A DNA stretch of 64,000 nt from Gari tellinella (Eukaryota > Mollusca > Bivalvia > Cardiida > Psammobiidae): NCBI GenBank assembly GCA_922989275.2, contig OV277861.1, positions 51,003,623 to 51,067,622 of the forward strand, read 5' to 3'. The translations under genes and the position numbers were made by a program. Positions within the stretch are counted from its first letter, which is position 1. Each line of letters starts with the position of its first letter. Positions 32,353-42,321 of this stretch are shown piece by piece. The notes below the pieces were generated by a model. The model ran no database searches. It was not told the DNA's origin and saw only the letters and a list, made by a program, of their open reading frames with translations.

Positions 32353-32864
32353 TTAACCCATTACCCAATAGTCTATTTCTACTTTTGAAGAAATGTAACC
32401 ACTTAAAGCAGGTTGAAAGTACAGCAGAATGCGCCTTAACTTTTTCCTTTTCCTCCCTGAAACTTTAAATGGACAATTCCAGTTTCCATTTTAGTCTATT
32501 CCATTTCTGACTTTTATAAGGGTTGTTTTTGTCAATGTTTGGCATTATGACAAACAGTGAATACCCTGATCAGAGGGCTCCTTTCCAAACCCTCTGGTCT
32601 GAGTCTTCCCTGTTTGCACAGGGCAATTTTACTATTCACATGTACATTGTTTGGAAATGACGCCTATATGCGGGACTAGGATTCAAAGGGTTAAGGCACA
32701 TTCTGCTTTACTTTCAGCCTGCTTTAAGCTATTATCTGCTAGAATGTAAAAAAATATTTTTTATGATTTTTATTTGTGACAGTATAAATTGGAACTATTT
32801 TCAATTCAGTGGAGGAATTAATTAAGGTGTACAAAGGCATATATCTATGGTGGTAATGGGTTAA
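32353..32864 (+). mobile_element. family A MITE split at its palindrome apex by D
   Basis: Left half TTAACCCATTACCCAATAGT..GCAGAATGCGCC. Right half GGCACATTCTGCTTTACTTT..GTGGTAATGGGTTAA. The apex of A is normally GCGCCTTAAGGCGC; here D occupies exactly that TTAA. Confidence 0.85.
32436..32694 (-). mobile_element. family D MITE in the A palindrome apex
   Basis: TTAACTTTTTCCTTTTCCTC to GGATTCAAAGGGTTAA, TTAA on both sides, 259 bp. Palindrome GGCTCCTTTCCAAACC is imperfect. It is a clean occupied-site example. Confidence 0.85.
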
Positions 32865-32974
32865 GAATCAGACAACAGGGTTATACCAAACACACCCCTT
32901 TAGCACTGAGGAACCATCTGGCAGAGCAGGGTCTCAGAATTCAAAATACCCAGGGAAAACAGCTGGAACCGGGC

Positions 32975-33226
32975 TTAACCCTTTACCTGATAGCCTATTT
33001 CTAGTACTTAAGATAGGTGACTACTTAAAGCAGGTTGAAAGTAAAGCAGAATGCGCCTTAGGGCGCATTCTGCTTTACTTTCAGCCTGCTTTAAGCTATC
33101 AAGTGCTGTAATATAGGAAATATTCCCTATAACACATATTCATTACTGATTAAATTGGAACTATTTTCATCAGCGGATGAATAAATCATATCCGCTAAAA
33201 GGCGCTTCTATTGGGGAAAGGGTTAA
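32975..33226 (+). mobile_element. family A MITE, complete (252 bp)
   Basis: TTAACCCTTTACCTGATAGC to TATTGGGGAAAGGGTTAA. Palindrome GCGCCTTAGGGCGC with both arms intact. Confidence 0.8.
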
Positions 33227-33579
33227 ACCCTGCACATGCTATATATCATCATCCCATTAAAATTATCTTCTGCATAAAATATTCAATTTTGATTTTTGTT
33301 TTGTGAAAAGAAGCCATGTTAAAATTTATGTCCAACAATTTGCATTATGTTGAGAATGGCAGAGTAACTCAGCATCAGATCTGGACCCAATCTATATAAT
33401 AATGTCAAGAGAATAGATGTTAGCTGTGGAAAGGTTGAGACAAGTCAAAACAGAGTTTATTTTTTCAGCAAACATATCAAAATGAGTAGTAACTCTGTAG
33501 TATTCAAGAAATCCTCACACTGTATCACAATAAACTGAGGCCATCAAACAAGGTCTAACCTTTGACAGAAATACAAATA

Positions 33580-33645
33580 CAGTAGAACTCATCTATTAAG
33601 ACCACCAAAATAAAGCAAGATGAAAGTTAAACAGAAAGAAACAAC
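33580..33645 (+). repeat. family E fragment
   Basis: TACAGTAGAACTCATCTATT, AAGACCACCAAA and GAAAGTTAAACAGAAAG. Left end and part of the arm only. Confidence 0.45.
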
Positions 33646-34081
33646 AGGTTTAAACGTGATAGACCTTTCAGAAAAGGCTTATGCCCCTGGTGGCATGCAG
33701 GTTATTTGGCAATATATTTAGATTCTTTTCCAAGTCCAAATTAGGCCAAGGTCAAATCAAGGTTCGGTGCTATCAATGAAAATGGAAATGGTTCAAGGCA
33801 ACAACTGTATAAGTATCCAAACATTCTACTAAGTGGTGCTGCTGTGGGGCAAAATGATCAAATCTAGTTAACCAAGAGCTATAGTCCATTTTAAAGATTC
33901 TACGCCCAAACGGGGTTTAAGATCATTTCAATTGGAAGTAAATGCACAATAAAAGATGCTTCTATGAAGGAAAGGGTAACAATAATCCCTTCCCTAATTT
34001 CAATTTATTGCAGCATTACACACAAGTGACTGCTTGAAGCAGGCAGAGTAAAGCAGGAAACTGCTGATTTACTTTCAGCCA

Positions 34082-34331
34082 TACAGTGGAGAATCTGTTA
34101 TTCTTTCCCATTTAAACGCAAACGTACGCAAACGCAAAGCACTAAAACGTAGAAAAGAACAACTTTTGGACAATTCTGATAATTCATGTTTATCTTGGTG
34201 GCAAACAGTATGGAGCCTGATCAGACGCCGGGTTACTCAGCGTCTGATCTGGCTCCAAAATGTTTGCACTGCAAAAAATAGTTTTAGCGTAAACACGTTT
34301 ATTGGGAAAGAATAACAGATTCTCCACTGTA
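34082..34331 (+). mobile_element. family O MITE, TA-flanked, complete 250 bp
   Basis: TACAGTGGAGAATCTGTTAT and the complement ATAACAGATTCTCCACTGTA continue as matching inverted repeats for about 28 bp, with TA outside. The core palindrome (34201-34267) reads GCAAACAGTATGGAGCCTGA..CAGACGCC..GGCTCC..TGTTTGC, the type shared with TTAA families B, C, D, I and J. Confidence 0.75.
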
Positions 34332-34502
34332 CATTGTCATTATTGCATCTTCTTGTGAATGGTAAGAAGAAATTGACCACAGTCTACAAGGATTCCCCAA
34401 GCACATAATAACAATGACTAACACCCAATCAAAACATCATAACCTAAAATTAGTAATCATTGCAGGCTAACTAGAGCCTGATTGCAAATCAGTCCTGGGA
34501 AT

Positions 34503-34702
34503 ATAGTAAAACCTCTCTATTACGACCACTGAGTTGTGTCAAATATTAGTCGCTTAAGACAGGTAACTGCTTACGTAAAGCAATGTTAAAGTGAAACAGA
34601 AAGCTCCTCCAGGAGCTTTCTGTTTCACTTTCACAATGCTTTAAGCTGTCACCTGTCCTTTATACAATCAATTAGCCTTCTTAATAGAGAGGTTCTACTG
34701 TA
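34503..34702 (+). mobile_element. family E MITE
   Basis: TAGTAAAACCTCTCTATTAC to TAATAGAGAGGTTCTACTGTA. Palindrome apex GCTCCTCCAGGAGC. A stretch near the right end is deleted compared with 3012-3230. Confidence 0.7.
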
Positions 34703-34756
34703 CAATCAATCAAACCCTGTTATTGCAACCAATAAAATACAAGCTTATCTTGTTTT

Positions 34757-35058
34757 TTAACCCACTGAACCATAGGGATATGTATACTCACCCTTTTCAA
34801 ACAGTGTACCTATGAAGAGTACACTTGTACAATGCAAACAGCATAGATCCAGATCAGGGGCTCCTAAAGCCTGATTGCAAATCAGCACTGAGAAAACAGT
34901 CAATCAAACCATACAAACAGTTGTCCAATGCAAACAGTGTAGATCAGGGTCCTTTTGCAATATAGGGTAGAAACAACCCTTTGTAGAAAAACAAAAATAG
35001 ACTATACTTAATTAGAAACTGGAACTGTTCATATGAAATTTCTAGATTAAAAGAAATA
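34757..35058 (+). repeat. decayed family D copy
   Basis: TTAACCCACTGAACCATAGG, CACCCTTTTCAAACAGTGTA and ATTAGAAACTGGAACTG follow the order of D. The palindrome is scrambled and partly duplicated (GCCTGATTGCAAATCAGC also occurs just upstream of the E copy). Confidence 0.45.
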
Positions 35059-35318
35059 TAGGCAGGTAAGTTGACGTTTAAATTAATTTAAGTCATTCAT
35101 CCCTGAAACTTGAAATGCATATGAATAGTGTTTTCAATTCAAGTCCATAGCCTATTTCAAGTTTTGAAAACAGATGAGCACTTAATCTAAATCAGAATGC
35201 TCCTTAATAAAGTGCATTCTGCTTTACTTTCTGCCTGATTTAAGCTACAATCTGACAGAGTAATTAGAAAATATTTCTTATGATACATATATATTCATGA
35301 CTGTTTAAATTGAAACTA

Positions 35319-36741
35319 CAGCGCTCGATCCCTCTCTACAACAACATCCAATGGGAGACGCAGAATGTGTGTGTTGTTTGGAGGAAGTCGTTATAGGGAG
35401 AGGAAATTAAGAAGGCTTACATTTGCAAACAGCTTGAATCCAGATCAGATGCAGCGTAACGCAGCATCTGATGATCTGGATTCAAGCTGTTTGTCACCCG
35501 TCATTATATTTATTCAATCAAATTACAGTAGAACTACGATGTGTCGAACTTCGAAGAGTCGAGTTTCTCGATGTGTCGATCTTTTTACAAAGTCCCAACT
35601 TTTCTCCCTATATAACCTTATGTAAATACTATGTATGACTCGAGTTTTTATAAGTCGAGTTTTTCGCTATATCGACTTTTTTTCTTGGTCCGTACGTACT
35701 GTTTCACTCTAAATTCACTACACGTGTTGATGTTCGACTGTACCAGAATTTGGTGTGTCGAGTTTTTCACACCTTCGCGACCATCTTTACTCAATTGATT
35801 GTCGTGAATCAGAATTACCTGCCTGTCCAATTATCCAGAACGCACAGGCCAACACCTTCTGGACGTGTCAAAAACAAAGCGCTGTGTATTCCGTGTTTCA
35901 TAGCATGTGACGGAGAACTTAAAAAGACGTATCAACTTCTCCATTTTTATATTCGTCACAGACTTAATATCGCCCTTATGTGTTTTGTGTTAAGTCATAA
36001 ACCAAACATTAAAGCATATGAAATATATTGTGTAGTTCGGTCAATGTTGGGTTTTTGTTTTCGATTGAAGAGAAATTTATTTGTAAGAGACAAAGAACTT
36101 CTCACGCGGAACTCTTCCCAAAATGTGTAGCATCAATTGTCATGCAATTACCCATATCCCTCTACGGAGATATTACTATTTTAAGAAAAGGGTTTCCCCT
36201 GAAGCTGGTTCCCGCGTTCCGAGAGGGTATATGCTGAAACGGGTAAAATTACCAGTGTGCAGATAAAAAGTTACTTCCGTCCTTACCGTTGTGTTGTTAT
36301 TTTCTGAAAATCGAGATACGTCATCCAAAGCACGCCTTTAAGATTCGTTTTGGTAAAAAAAACTTAATATGCACACAGTTTAGATACGATACTAGCGTGA
36401 ATTTCATTGCGTTTGAAATGTTAATCAAGGTAACATACGGACATGTCTGCTTTAATGGAGCTCGAGTAGAAAAAAAATCGAGGGAGCATCAGGTAAAACA
36501 TGAGTCGAGGCTTCGATGTGTCGAGTTTTTTCTGATGGTCCCTTCAACATCGACACATTGAAGTTCTACTGTATTCAATTTTAAGTAACTTTGAGAAAAA
36601 CAGCAGACAACAAATTTAAGCAGATATGGTATTGCAGCAGTAAAAGCATTAGACATAATTGTCCTGTTTAGGGAGCTGCGGAAAGGGTCGTTGTAAGGAG
36701 TGAGTTGTTGCTGGGAGAACCATTGTAGAGAAGGAGCATAG
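35319..36741 (+). mobile_element. family H MITE nested in A, interrupted by Q
   Basis: CAGCGCTCGATCCCTCTCTA to GTAGAGAAGGAGCATAG, with TA at 35317-35318 and 36742-36743. Palindrome CAAACAGCTTGAATCCAGAT..GCAGCGTAACGCAGC.. . After Q, H resumes with CAGCAGACAACAAATTTAAGC and GTTGTTGCTGGGAGAACC. Confidence 0.75.
35526..36571. mobile_element. element Q, TA-flanked, CAGTAGAACT ends, nested in H
   Basis: Left end TACAGTAGAACTACGATGTG and right end CACATTGAAGTTCTACTGTA, with repeated TGTGTCGA(A/T) and GTCGAGTTTT motifs in both subterminal zones. Pogo/Tigger-like. The longest frame (126 codons, 35750-36130) shows no transposase motif. About 1.05 kb, so non-autonomous or decayed. Confidence 0.7.
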
Positions 36742-36809
36742 TATTTTCTTCAGTGGCGAAATAAACTGAATGTGCCAAAAGGCACTTCTATGGGGGGAAA
36801 GGGATAATA

Positions 36810-37240
36810 GTGCAACATTAATAACTCCACTATGGTACTAGCTGAGTCAGACATTGCACTCGGCATCAATTTGTTGCTATGTCAATAATTTTTGACAGAA
36901 ATCTTTAAATGCCGCAGCCAAAAAAATGCACTTCATGCTTGCCTGTAAACTGATTTGATCAAACATAACAAGTTATAACTATTGATGCCATTTCTACTCC
37001 CATGACGTGCTAGATTAAATCTGCCGATAATTAAATTTTCCTATCAATATTCTTAAGAACCAATTCCAGCAAGAGATCTACAGTAAAATCTCTCTAAGAG
37101 CGTTCACTAATAAAACAAAATATCTCTGAGATGCCATCTAAGACAAGTGACAGCTAAATATAGGAACAAATATCATCACTATATACAGATGCTATAATAG
37201 CTAATTAAGCGTATCTGTTGATGTATATGAAGTGTTCTTT
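36810..37240. other. no strong feature
   Basis: Only a weak E-like fragment (TACAGTAAAATCTCTCTAAG near 37079) in otherwise unplaced AT-rich sequence. Confidence 0.4.
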
Positions 37241-37387
37241 AAATTTTACTATTTTTCTTTATTAGGGAAGCTGCTCATGGAAGGTTTTACTGTTAAACAT
37301 TTAGTAGATGAATAATATTTGCACCTTTCACATGCTACTGGTGGAAATCCTACATATTTATATTCCTCTTCCAATCCATAGCTTGTT

Positions 37388-37601
37388 TTAACCCTTAGCC
37401 CGCCAAATAAATTGTTGTCTGCTATATTTCTCGTCTGCTTCAAGTTTCAAAGTGCTTCAAAGTTGCTCAAAATTGCTGAAAATGTTGTCCGAGTGTCAAA
37501 CAGCTTGGATCCGGATGAGACGCCGAGTTACTCGGCGTCTCATCCGGATCCAAGCTGTTTGCATATGGAGTTATTGTCGTGAGTGGCAGGCTAAGGGTTA
37601 A
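37388..37601 (+). mobile_element. family B MITE, 214 bp
   Basis: Reference B: TTAACCCTTAGCCCGCCAAA, GTCTGCTTCAAGTTTCAAAG, palindrome AAACAGCTTGGATCCGGATG with apex GCCGAGTTACTCGGC, then TGAGTGGCAGGCTAAGGGTTAA-type end. Inverted ends about 18 bp with TTAA. Differs from the other B copies at only a few bases. Confidence 0.9.
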
Positions 37602-37824
37602 GTGTTTCAGACAGGTATAGTAGCCTAAAGCAGGCTGAAAGTAAAGCAAAATGCTCCTTTCGGAGCATTCTGCTTTACTTTCAGCCTGCTTTAAGCCTCT
37701 ACCATTCAGAATGCAGAAACCATTTTTTATGACTTTTTAAGGGGGCATAGTAGAAGCATGAAAAGGCATCTATGAGGCAAATTAGTGCATGCCCTAAAAG
37801 GTGCTTCTTTGGAGTAAAGGGTTT
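37602..37824 (+). mobile_element. family A-like MITE
   Basis: CAGACAGGTATAGTAGCC, palindrome GTAAAGCAAAATGCTCCTTT..CGGAGCATTCTGC, then AAGGTGCTTCTTTGGAGTAAAGGG. The left terminus is missing next to the B copy. Confidence 0.55.
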
Positions 37825-38019
37825 TACGCAATTTAAGCAATGTAAATCAATCTATGTGTTTTTTTCACTGGGCAATCTAAAATGTCACAGTTTAGATTAC
37901 AATAAAACTATAATGTGCGTATGACTATCAGGTAACAATTCATCCTCGTCCTGCCAAAATATATTGACTGCTTTAAAAGTGTAATCTACAAAATATATAA
38001 CCAATAATCCAATAGATAC

Positions 38020-38485
38020 ACCTATTTATACCTTTATTACTACTAAGGAAAATTTAAGTTCTACTTAATGCAGTTATGAATATTCACCATTAACCCTTAG
38101 CCCACCAAATAAATTGTCGTCTGCTATATTTCTCGTCTGCTTCAAGTTTCAAAGTGCTTCAAAGTTGCTCAAGATTGCTGAAAATGTTGTCCGAGTTTCA
38201 AACAGCTTGGATCCGGATGAGACGCCGAGTTACTCGGCGTCTCATCCGGATCCAAGCTGTTTGCATATGGAGCTATAGTCGTGAGTGGCAGGCTAAGGGT
38301 TAAGAAATATTTCTATATTCTAGCAGATGGTAGCTAATAATTACAGTAGGCTGAAAGCAATGAAGAATGCTCCTTAATTAAGGAGATTGCTTAATGCAGG
38401 AGCTTTCTGCTTTACTTGCAGCCTGCTTTAAGCAACCATCTGTCTTAAAAAGACACTGAAAACAAGCTATGTGGGAAAAGGTTTA
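38020..38485 (-). mobile_element. family A MITE containing a B copy
   Basis: Left part ATCCAATAGATACACC..CAGTTATGAATATTCACCA. Right part GAAATATTTCTATATTCTAGC..GAAAACAAGCTATGTGGG. Unbroken A has ATGAATATGTATCATAAGAAATA here. B entered at a TTAA in the right-half module. Confidence 0.65.
38090..38303 (+). mobile_element. family B MITE, 214 bp, nested in A
   Basis: TTAACCCTTAGCCCACCAAA to GGCAGGCTAAGGGTTAA. Same length and palindrome as the 37388 copy. Confidence 0.9.
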
Positions 38486-38856
38486 AAACTGCACACTTTT
38501 AGATATATCACAATTTCAGATATCAATCTAAGAATCAAAGAATATATCTATCATGCTCAAAGCTATGACTAAGCACATTTTGGGAAGTCTATAACTATTG
38601 CAAGGAATCAATACTCCATCTTTCATTACAAGATGGCAGCAACTGGCACAAGGGTCATGATGCCAAGGCACTACTCACTCGAGTGGATCTAATAGGCCAG
38701 TAAAGAGTTACAGCAAGCCGGAAGTAATGTCAGTAATTCCTACAGCCATTTCCTACAAACTACTTACGATACTACTTAAGAGTTGAGAGAGAGAGTGAAG
38801 CGTGACCATTACTGGGAGGTGAACAATGATTAGGTTCTCCCTGGCACTGCATGAGC

Positions 38857-38905
38857 TACAGTGGAGAACTCATTCTTTACCAATAAACAGATTCTATATA
38901 ATAAT
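38857..38905 (+). repeat. family O left-end fragment
   Basis: CTACAGTGGAGAACTCATTC..TTTACCAATAAACAG, immediately left of a D copy. Confidence 0.5.
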
Positions 38906-38914
38906 AAGTCGATC

Positions 38915-39173
38915 TTAACTCTTTCCTCCCTGAAATTTTAAATGGACAATTCCAGTTTCCATCTTAGTCTAGTCCATTTCTGACTTTAAAGGGCTGTTTT
39001 TGTCAATGTTTGGCATTGTGACAGACAAACAGTGAATACCCTGATCAGAGGGCTCCTTTTGGAGCCCTCTGATCTGGGTCTTCACTGTTTGCATAGGACA
39101 TGTGTACTATTCACATGACTGTACACTGTTTGAAAAGCACGCCTATATGTGGGACTAGGGTTCAAAGGGTTAA
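38915..39173 (-). mobile_element. family D MITE, 259 bp
   Basis: TTAACTCTTTCCTCCCTGAA to GACTAGGGTTCAAAGGGTTAA. Palindrome apex GGCTCCTTTTGGAGCC. Confidence 0.8.
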
Positions 39174-39738
39174 TGGGAAAAAAATTATTCCCAAGTAATT
39201 CAGCGTATAATCAGGTTCCAAACTGTTTGCTACTCAGATTAACATAAATTGTCAATACATGTACATTCTAGTTTCAAAAACTTGTCATTTTCTGTATTTA
39301 ATTGTATTGCATTTAACCATTATATGGATGCATTGAAAGGCAGACAGACAAACAAACAGAGAGACAGAGAGAGAAATGGACTTTTTCAGTCACTGTTGAT
39401 AACTGAAATGCAGGGGAACATAAAACACTAGACCATAAATGAAATGAATACCCTGAAATATTATATTATATGTCAAAATATAGACAGGATTATATGATGA
39501 AATTATGCACTAACAAATAGTTTTAATTTTTTTTCTACAAACTCCAGGTGCAAATGAAATCTTATCATCCCCCTGGAACATCTGTCTGTTCAGATTACAT
39601 TCTACTGGAGTAAAATACTTGTAAAGCTTGGTATTATCTTCCTGGCTTGGTTTTATTTTTAACTCATTCACCAAAGAAATTTTAAGGGAACATTTCCAGT
39701 TGCAAATAAAGTTCAGTATATTTATGCATTTTCTAAGA

Positions 39739-39952
39739 TTAACCCTTAGCCCGCCAAATAAATTGTCGTCTGCTATATTTCTCGTCTGCTTCAAGTTTCA
39801 AAGTGCTTCAAAGTTGCTCAAAATTGCTGAAAATGTTGTCCGAGTGTCAAACAGCTTGGATCCGGATGAGACGCCGAGTTACTCGGCGTCTCATCTGGAT
39901 CCAAGCTGTTTGCATATGGAGCTATAGTCGTGAGTGGCAGGCTAAGGGTTAA
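39739..39952 (+). mobile_element. family B MITE, 214 bp
   Basis: TTAACCCTTAGCCCGCCAAA to GGCAGGCTAAGGGTTAA. One visible palindrome mismatch, CATCTGGATCC on the right arm against CATCCGGATCC. Confidence 0.9.
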
Positions 39953-40020
39953 TTTCTGCAATATATTGCAAAATGATTAGGGTCTACACTGTTTGCATAG
40001 GACTAGTGTACTATCCGTAG

Positions 40021-40201
40021 AATCATTTACACCATAGCCTGTTTCTAGTTTTGAAGACAGGTGACCACTTTCAGCCTGCTCTTAAGCTATCATCTACTAG
40101 GATATACAAAATATTTAAAATGGTACATGTTCATGACTCTGTAAATTGGAACTATTCTCAAGTGGGGGAATAAATTGAGCTTCTATGGGGGAAAGGTTTA
40201 A
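40021..40201 (+). mobile_element. family A MITE without palindrome
   Basis: CACCATAGCCTGTTTCTAG..GGTGACCACTTTCAGCCTGC..GCTTCTATGGGGGAAAGGTTTAA. The hairpin has been deleted precisely between the arms, an expected outcome of palindrome instability. Confidence 0.65.
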
Positions 40202-40284
40202 CAGATACATGAACAATGAGCACTTCTACCATAACAGTTAATGCAAGACTAGTGCAAATCACTTGTTTATCAAATGGATCAAGA

Positions 40285-40498
40285 TTAACCCTTAGCCCGC
40301 CAAATAAATTGTCGTCTGCTATATTTCTCGTCTGCTCTAAGTTTCAAAGTGCTTCAAAGTTGCTCAAAATTGCTGAAAATGTTGTCCGAGTGTCAAACAG
40401 CTTGGATCCGAATGAGACGCCGAGTTACTCGGCGTCTCATCCGGATCCAAGCTGTTTGCATATGGAGCTATAGTCGTGAGTGGCAGGCTAAGGGTTAA
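40285..40498 (+). mobile_element. family B MITE, 214 bp
   Basis: TTAACCCTTAGCCCGCCAAA to GGCAGGCTAAGGGTTAA. Visible differences are CTCTAAGTTTC and GGATCCGAATGAG. Confidence 0.9.
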
Positions 40499-40539
40499 AT
40501 ATAAACTGTTGTTAATTTTCTTTTTATGTCATAAACGTG

Positions 40540-40759
40540 TTCTTCCACTTTATACAGTCATGAATATAATTATATACCATAAGAAAAACGTTATTTAGCT
40601 TAAAAGCATTTAAGCCTGCTTTAGCTACTATCTGCTAGGATATAAACATATTTCTGATGATACTTATTCATAACTGTATAAATTTAAATGAAACTTTTTT
40701 TTATTGGAATTTTTTTTTTTTATGCACTAAAAGGCGCTTCTATGGGGGTAATGGGTTAA
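40540..40759. mobile_element. family A derivative with two right halves
   Basis: Left: TTCTTCCACTTTATACAGTC..ATACCATAAG (A right half in reverse). Right: CTACTATCTGCTAGGATAT..GGCGCTTCTATGGGGGTAATGGGTTAA (A right half forward). The inner palindrome is reduced to AAGCATTTAAGCCTGC. Confidence 0.5.
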
Positions 40760-41068
40760 AGGTGGGTTGGCCTAAGTATCCCTGTGCCTGGTTATCTGCA
40801 GACAGCTGTTTCCCCACATCATGAGACCGTCCTGACACTCGCACAGATCTGCACACATACTCTAGGGCTATTCCGTTACCTATAATGGCTATTCCAGGTA
40901 CAGGTGTTGTCAGGAAAGTTTCTATAATGATTTCATACCCTTTTACCCACTCCCACCACAAACAAACCTGCCAATTAAACAATATTTCATTCAGGACTGG
41001 GATACTCTCTGTCTGTAATGAGGCTTAGCATTTCAAGCAATGCCAGGATCATATCAACCTTTAACCCT

Positions 41069-41390
41069 TTAACCCATATTAAATACTTCTTTTTACGCCT
41101 TTAACTTATTTCTTTACTGAGGAAAATAGTCCCAATTTATACTGTTATGAATATGTATGATAAGAACTATTTTCAATATTCTAGCAGATGGTAGCTTAAA
41201 GCAGGCTGAAAGTAAAGCGGAATGTGCCTTAAGGTGCATTCTGCTTTACTTTCAACCTGCTTTAAGTTATTATCAGCTAAAATATAGAAAACATTTCATA
41301 TGATTTTTACTTGTGATAGTATCAACTGAAATTATTTTCTTCAGTGGATGAATAAATCAGAGGCGTAAAAAAGGCGGGGAAATGGGTTTA
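41069..41390. mobile_element. family A derivative, 322 bp full-length foldback
   Basis: Both sides of the palindrome are the A right-half module, giving an inverted repeat across the whole element: TTTTTACGCCTTTAACTTAT..GAAAATAG..TATTCTAGCAGATGG against its complement after the GTGCCTTAAGGTGC apex. The canonical left module (GTTTCTAGTTTTGAAGAC) is absent. Ends TTAACCCATATT and AAATGGGTTTA. Confidence 0.7.
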
Positions 41391-41659
41391 CTTTAGATCT
41401 TCCTACTTTCCTGACAGACAAGAACATAACAAACAAAGGAGTACAAAAGAGATACTTATAGAAAGTAAACATCATTATATCTCTGGACCATGGCACACTG
41501 TCAGCTATGTGCACTGAACTGTTACTCCAATGGTAAACAAGAGGTACTGAACCATGGCCAAGTATGACTGTATGGAGAAAGTATCGCAGTCAACCATGTC
41601 TCAAAGAAATAACAAACCTCCTGGCACCAACACATATCTCCACTTACCATTTTATCCCA

Positions 41660-41915
41660 TTACTCCATAATTACTCCTTTTAGTGCCTGTTATTTCTTCC
41701 TCCACTGAAGAAAATAGTTCCACTTAATACAGTCATGAATATGTAAACTTATCATAAGAAATATTTTCGTTATTCTACCAGATGATATATAGCTTATTGC
41801 AAGTTGAAAGTTTAGCAAAATGCACCTTAAGGTGCATTCTGCTTCACTTTCAACCTGCTTTAAGTGGTCATAGATCTGACTTCAAAACTAGAAACAGGCT
41901 ATGAAGGGTTCATAG
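41660..41915 (-). mobile_element. family A MITE
   Basis: TATCCCATTACTCCATAATT to AACTAGAAACAGGCTATGAAGGG. Palindrome apex GCACCTTAAGGTGC. Confidence 0.65.
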
Positions 41916-42321
41916 GTTGAATATGTGTGTAAATTAGGTAATACTAAATCTTAACTCAATGTCTAACTTTTTAAACATTTCAAAATATTTGTTTTCATTC
42001 CAATCTTTGTCTATACATACAGGTGTCATTTGTATCAGGTTTTATCTATCAGTTTCAAATCAGCATGAAGAACATACCAGCATGCATTTTTTGAGATGAA
42101 GAAATGCATGCATGTCTGGGAGGTGTCAGGAAGATGCTGTAGCATATGTTTTGGCACAATGTTATAGAAACAGTTCTTCTAGTAACACTTTATGAACTGA
42201 CAACAAATGAACAGCAATGTGAAAAGCGTGATGGGCTAAATCATGATTTCAAGATTACTTCAAATAACAGAAATTGTTTCAGCATATTCTATAATTTGTT
42301 TTGTAAAGAGATATCAAATAA

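Larger units (their letters stand above)
35145..36807 (+). mobile_element. family A MITE containing H, which contains Q
   Basis: A left part CCATAGCCTATTTCAAGTTT..CATGACTGTTTAAATTGAAACTA. A right part TATTTTCTTCAGTGGCGAA..GGCACTTCTATGGGGGGAAAG. Unbroken A reads GGAACTATTTTCTTCAG at this point, so H entered at TA. Confidence 0.75.

Noticed and set aside
35750..36130. 126-codon plus-strand frame, the longest in the window
   Set aside because: Lies inside TA-flanked element Q, shows no transposase or other motif, and overlaps subterminal repeat sequence; most likely chance.
39335..39375. GACAGACAAACAAACAGAGAG run as a satellite-element 3' end
   Set aside because: No core repeats before it and no 3' hairpin after it; recorded as a plain low-complexity run.
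39628..40473. Near-identical peptides ending VVRVSNSLDPDETPSYSASHPDP in several places
   Set aside because: These are read-through translations of the B (and related) palindromes, repeated because the MITE is repeated.
37388..40498. Regularly recurring palindromic repeats resembling a CRISPR array
   Set aside because: Spacing is irregular, units are 214 bp with TTAA duplications, and the genome is eukaryotic; these are MITE insertions.
40740..40982. 80-codon minus-strand frame with fairly protein-like sequence
   Set aside because: Starts within an A terminus, has no recognised motif and no convincing splice sites; kept only as a very weak exon candidate.
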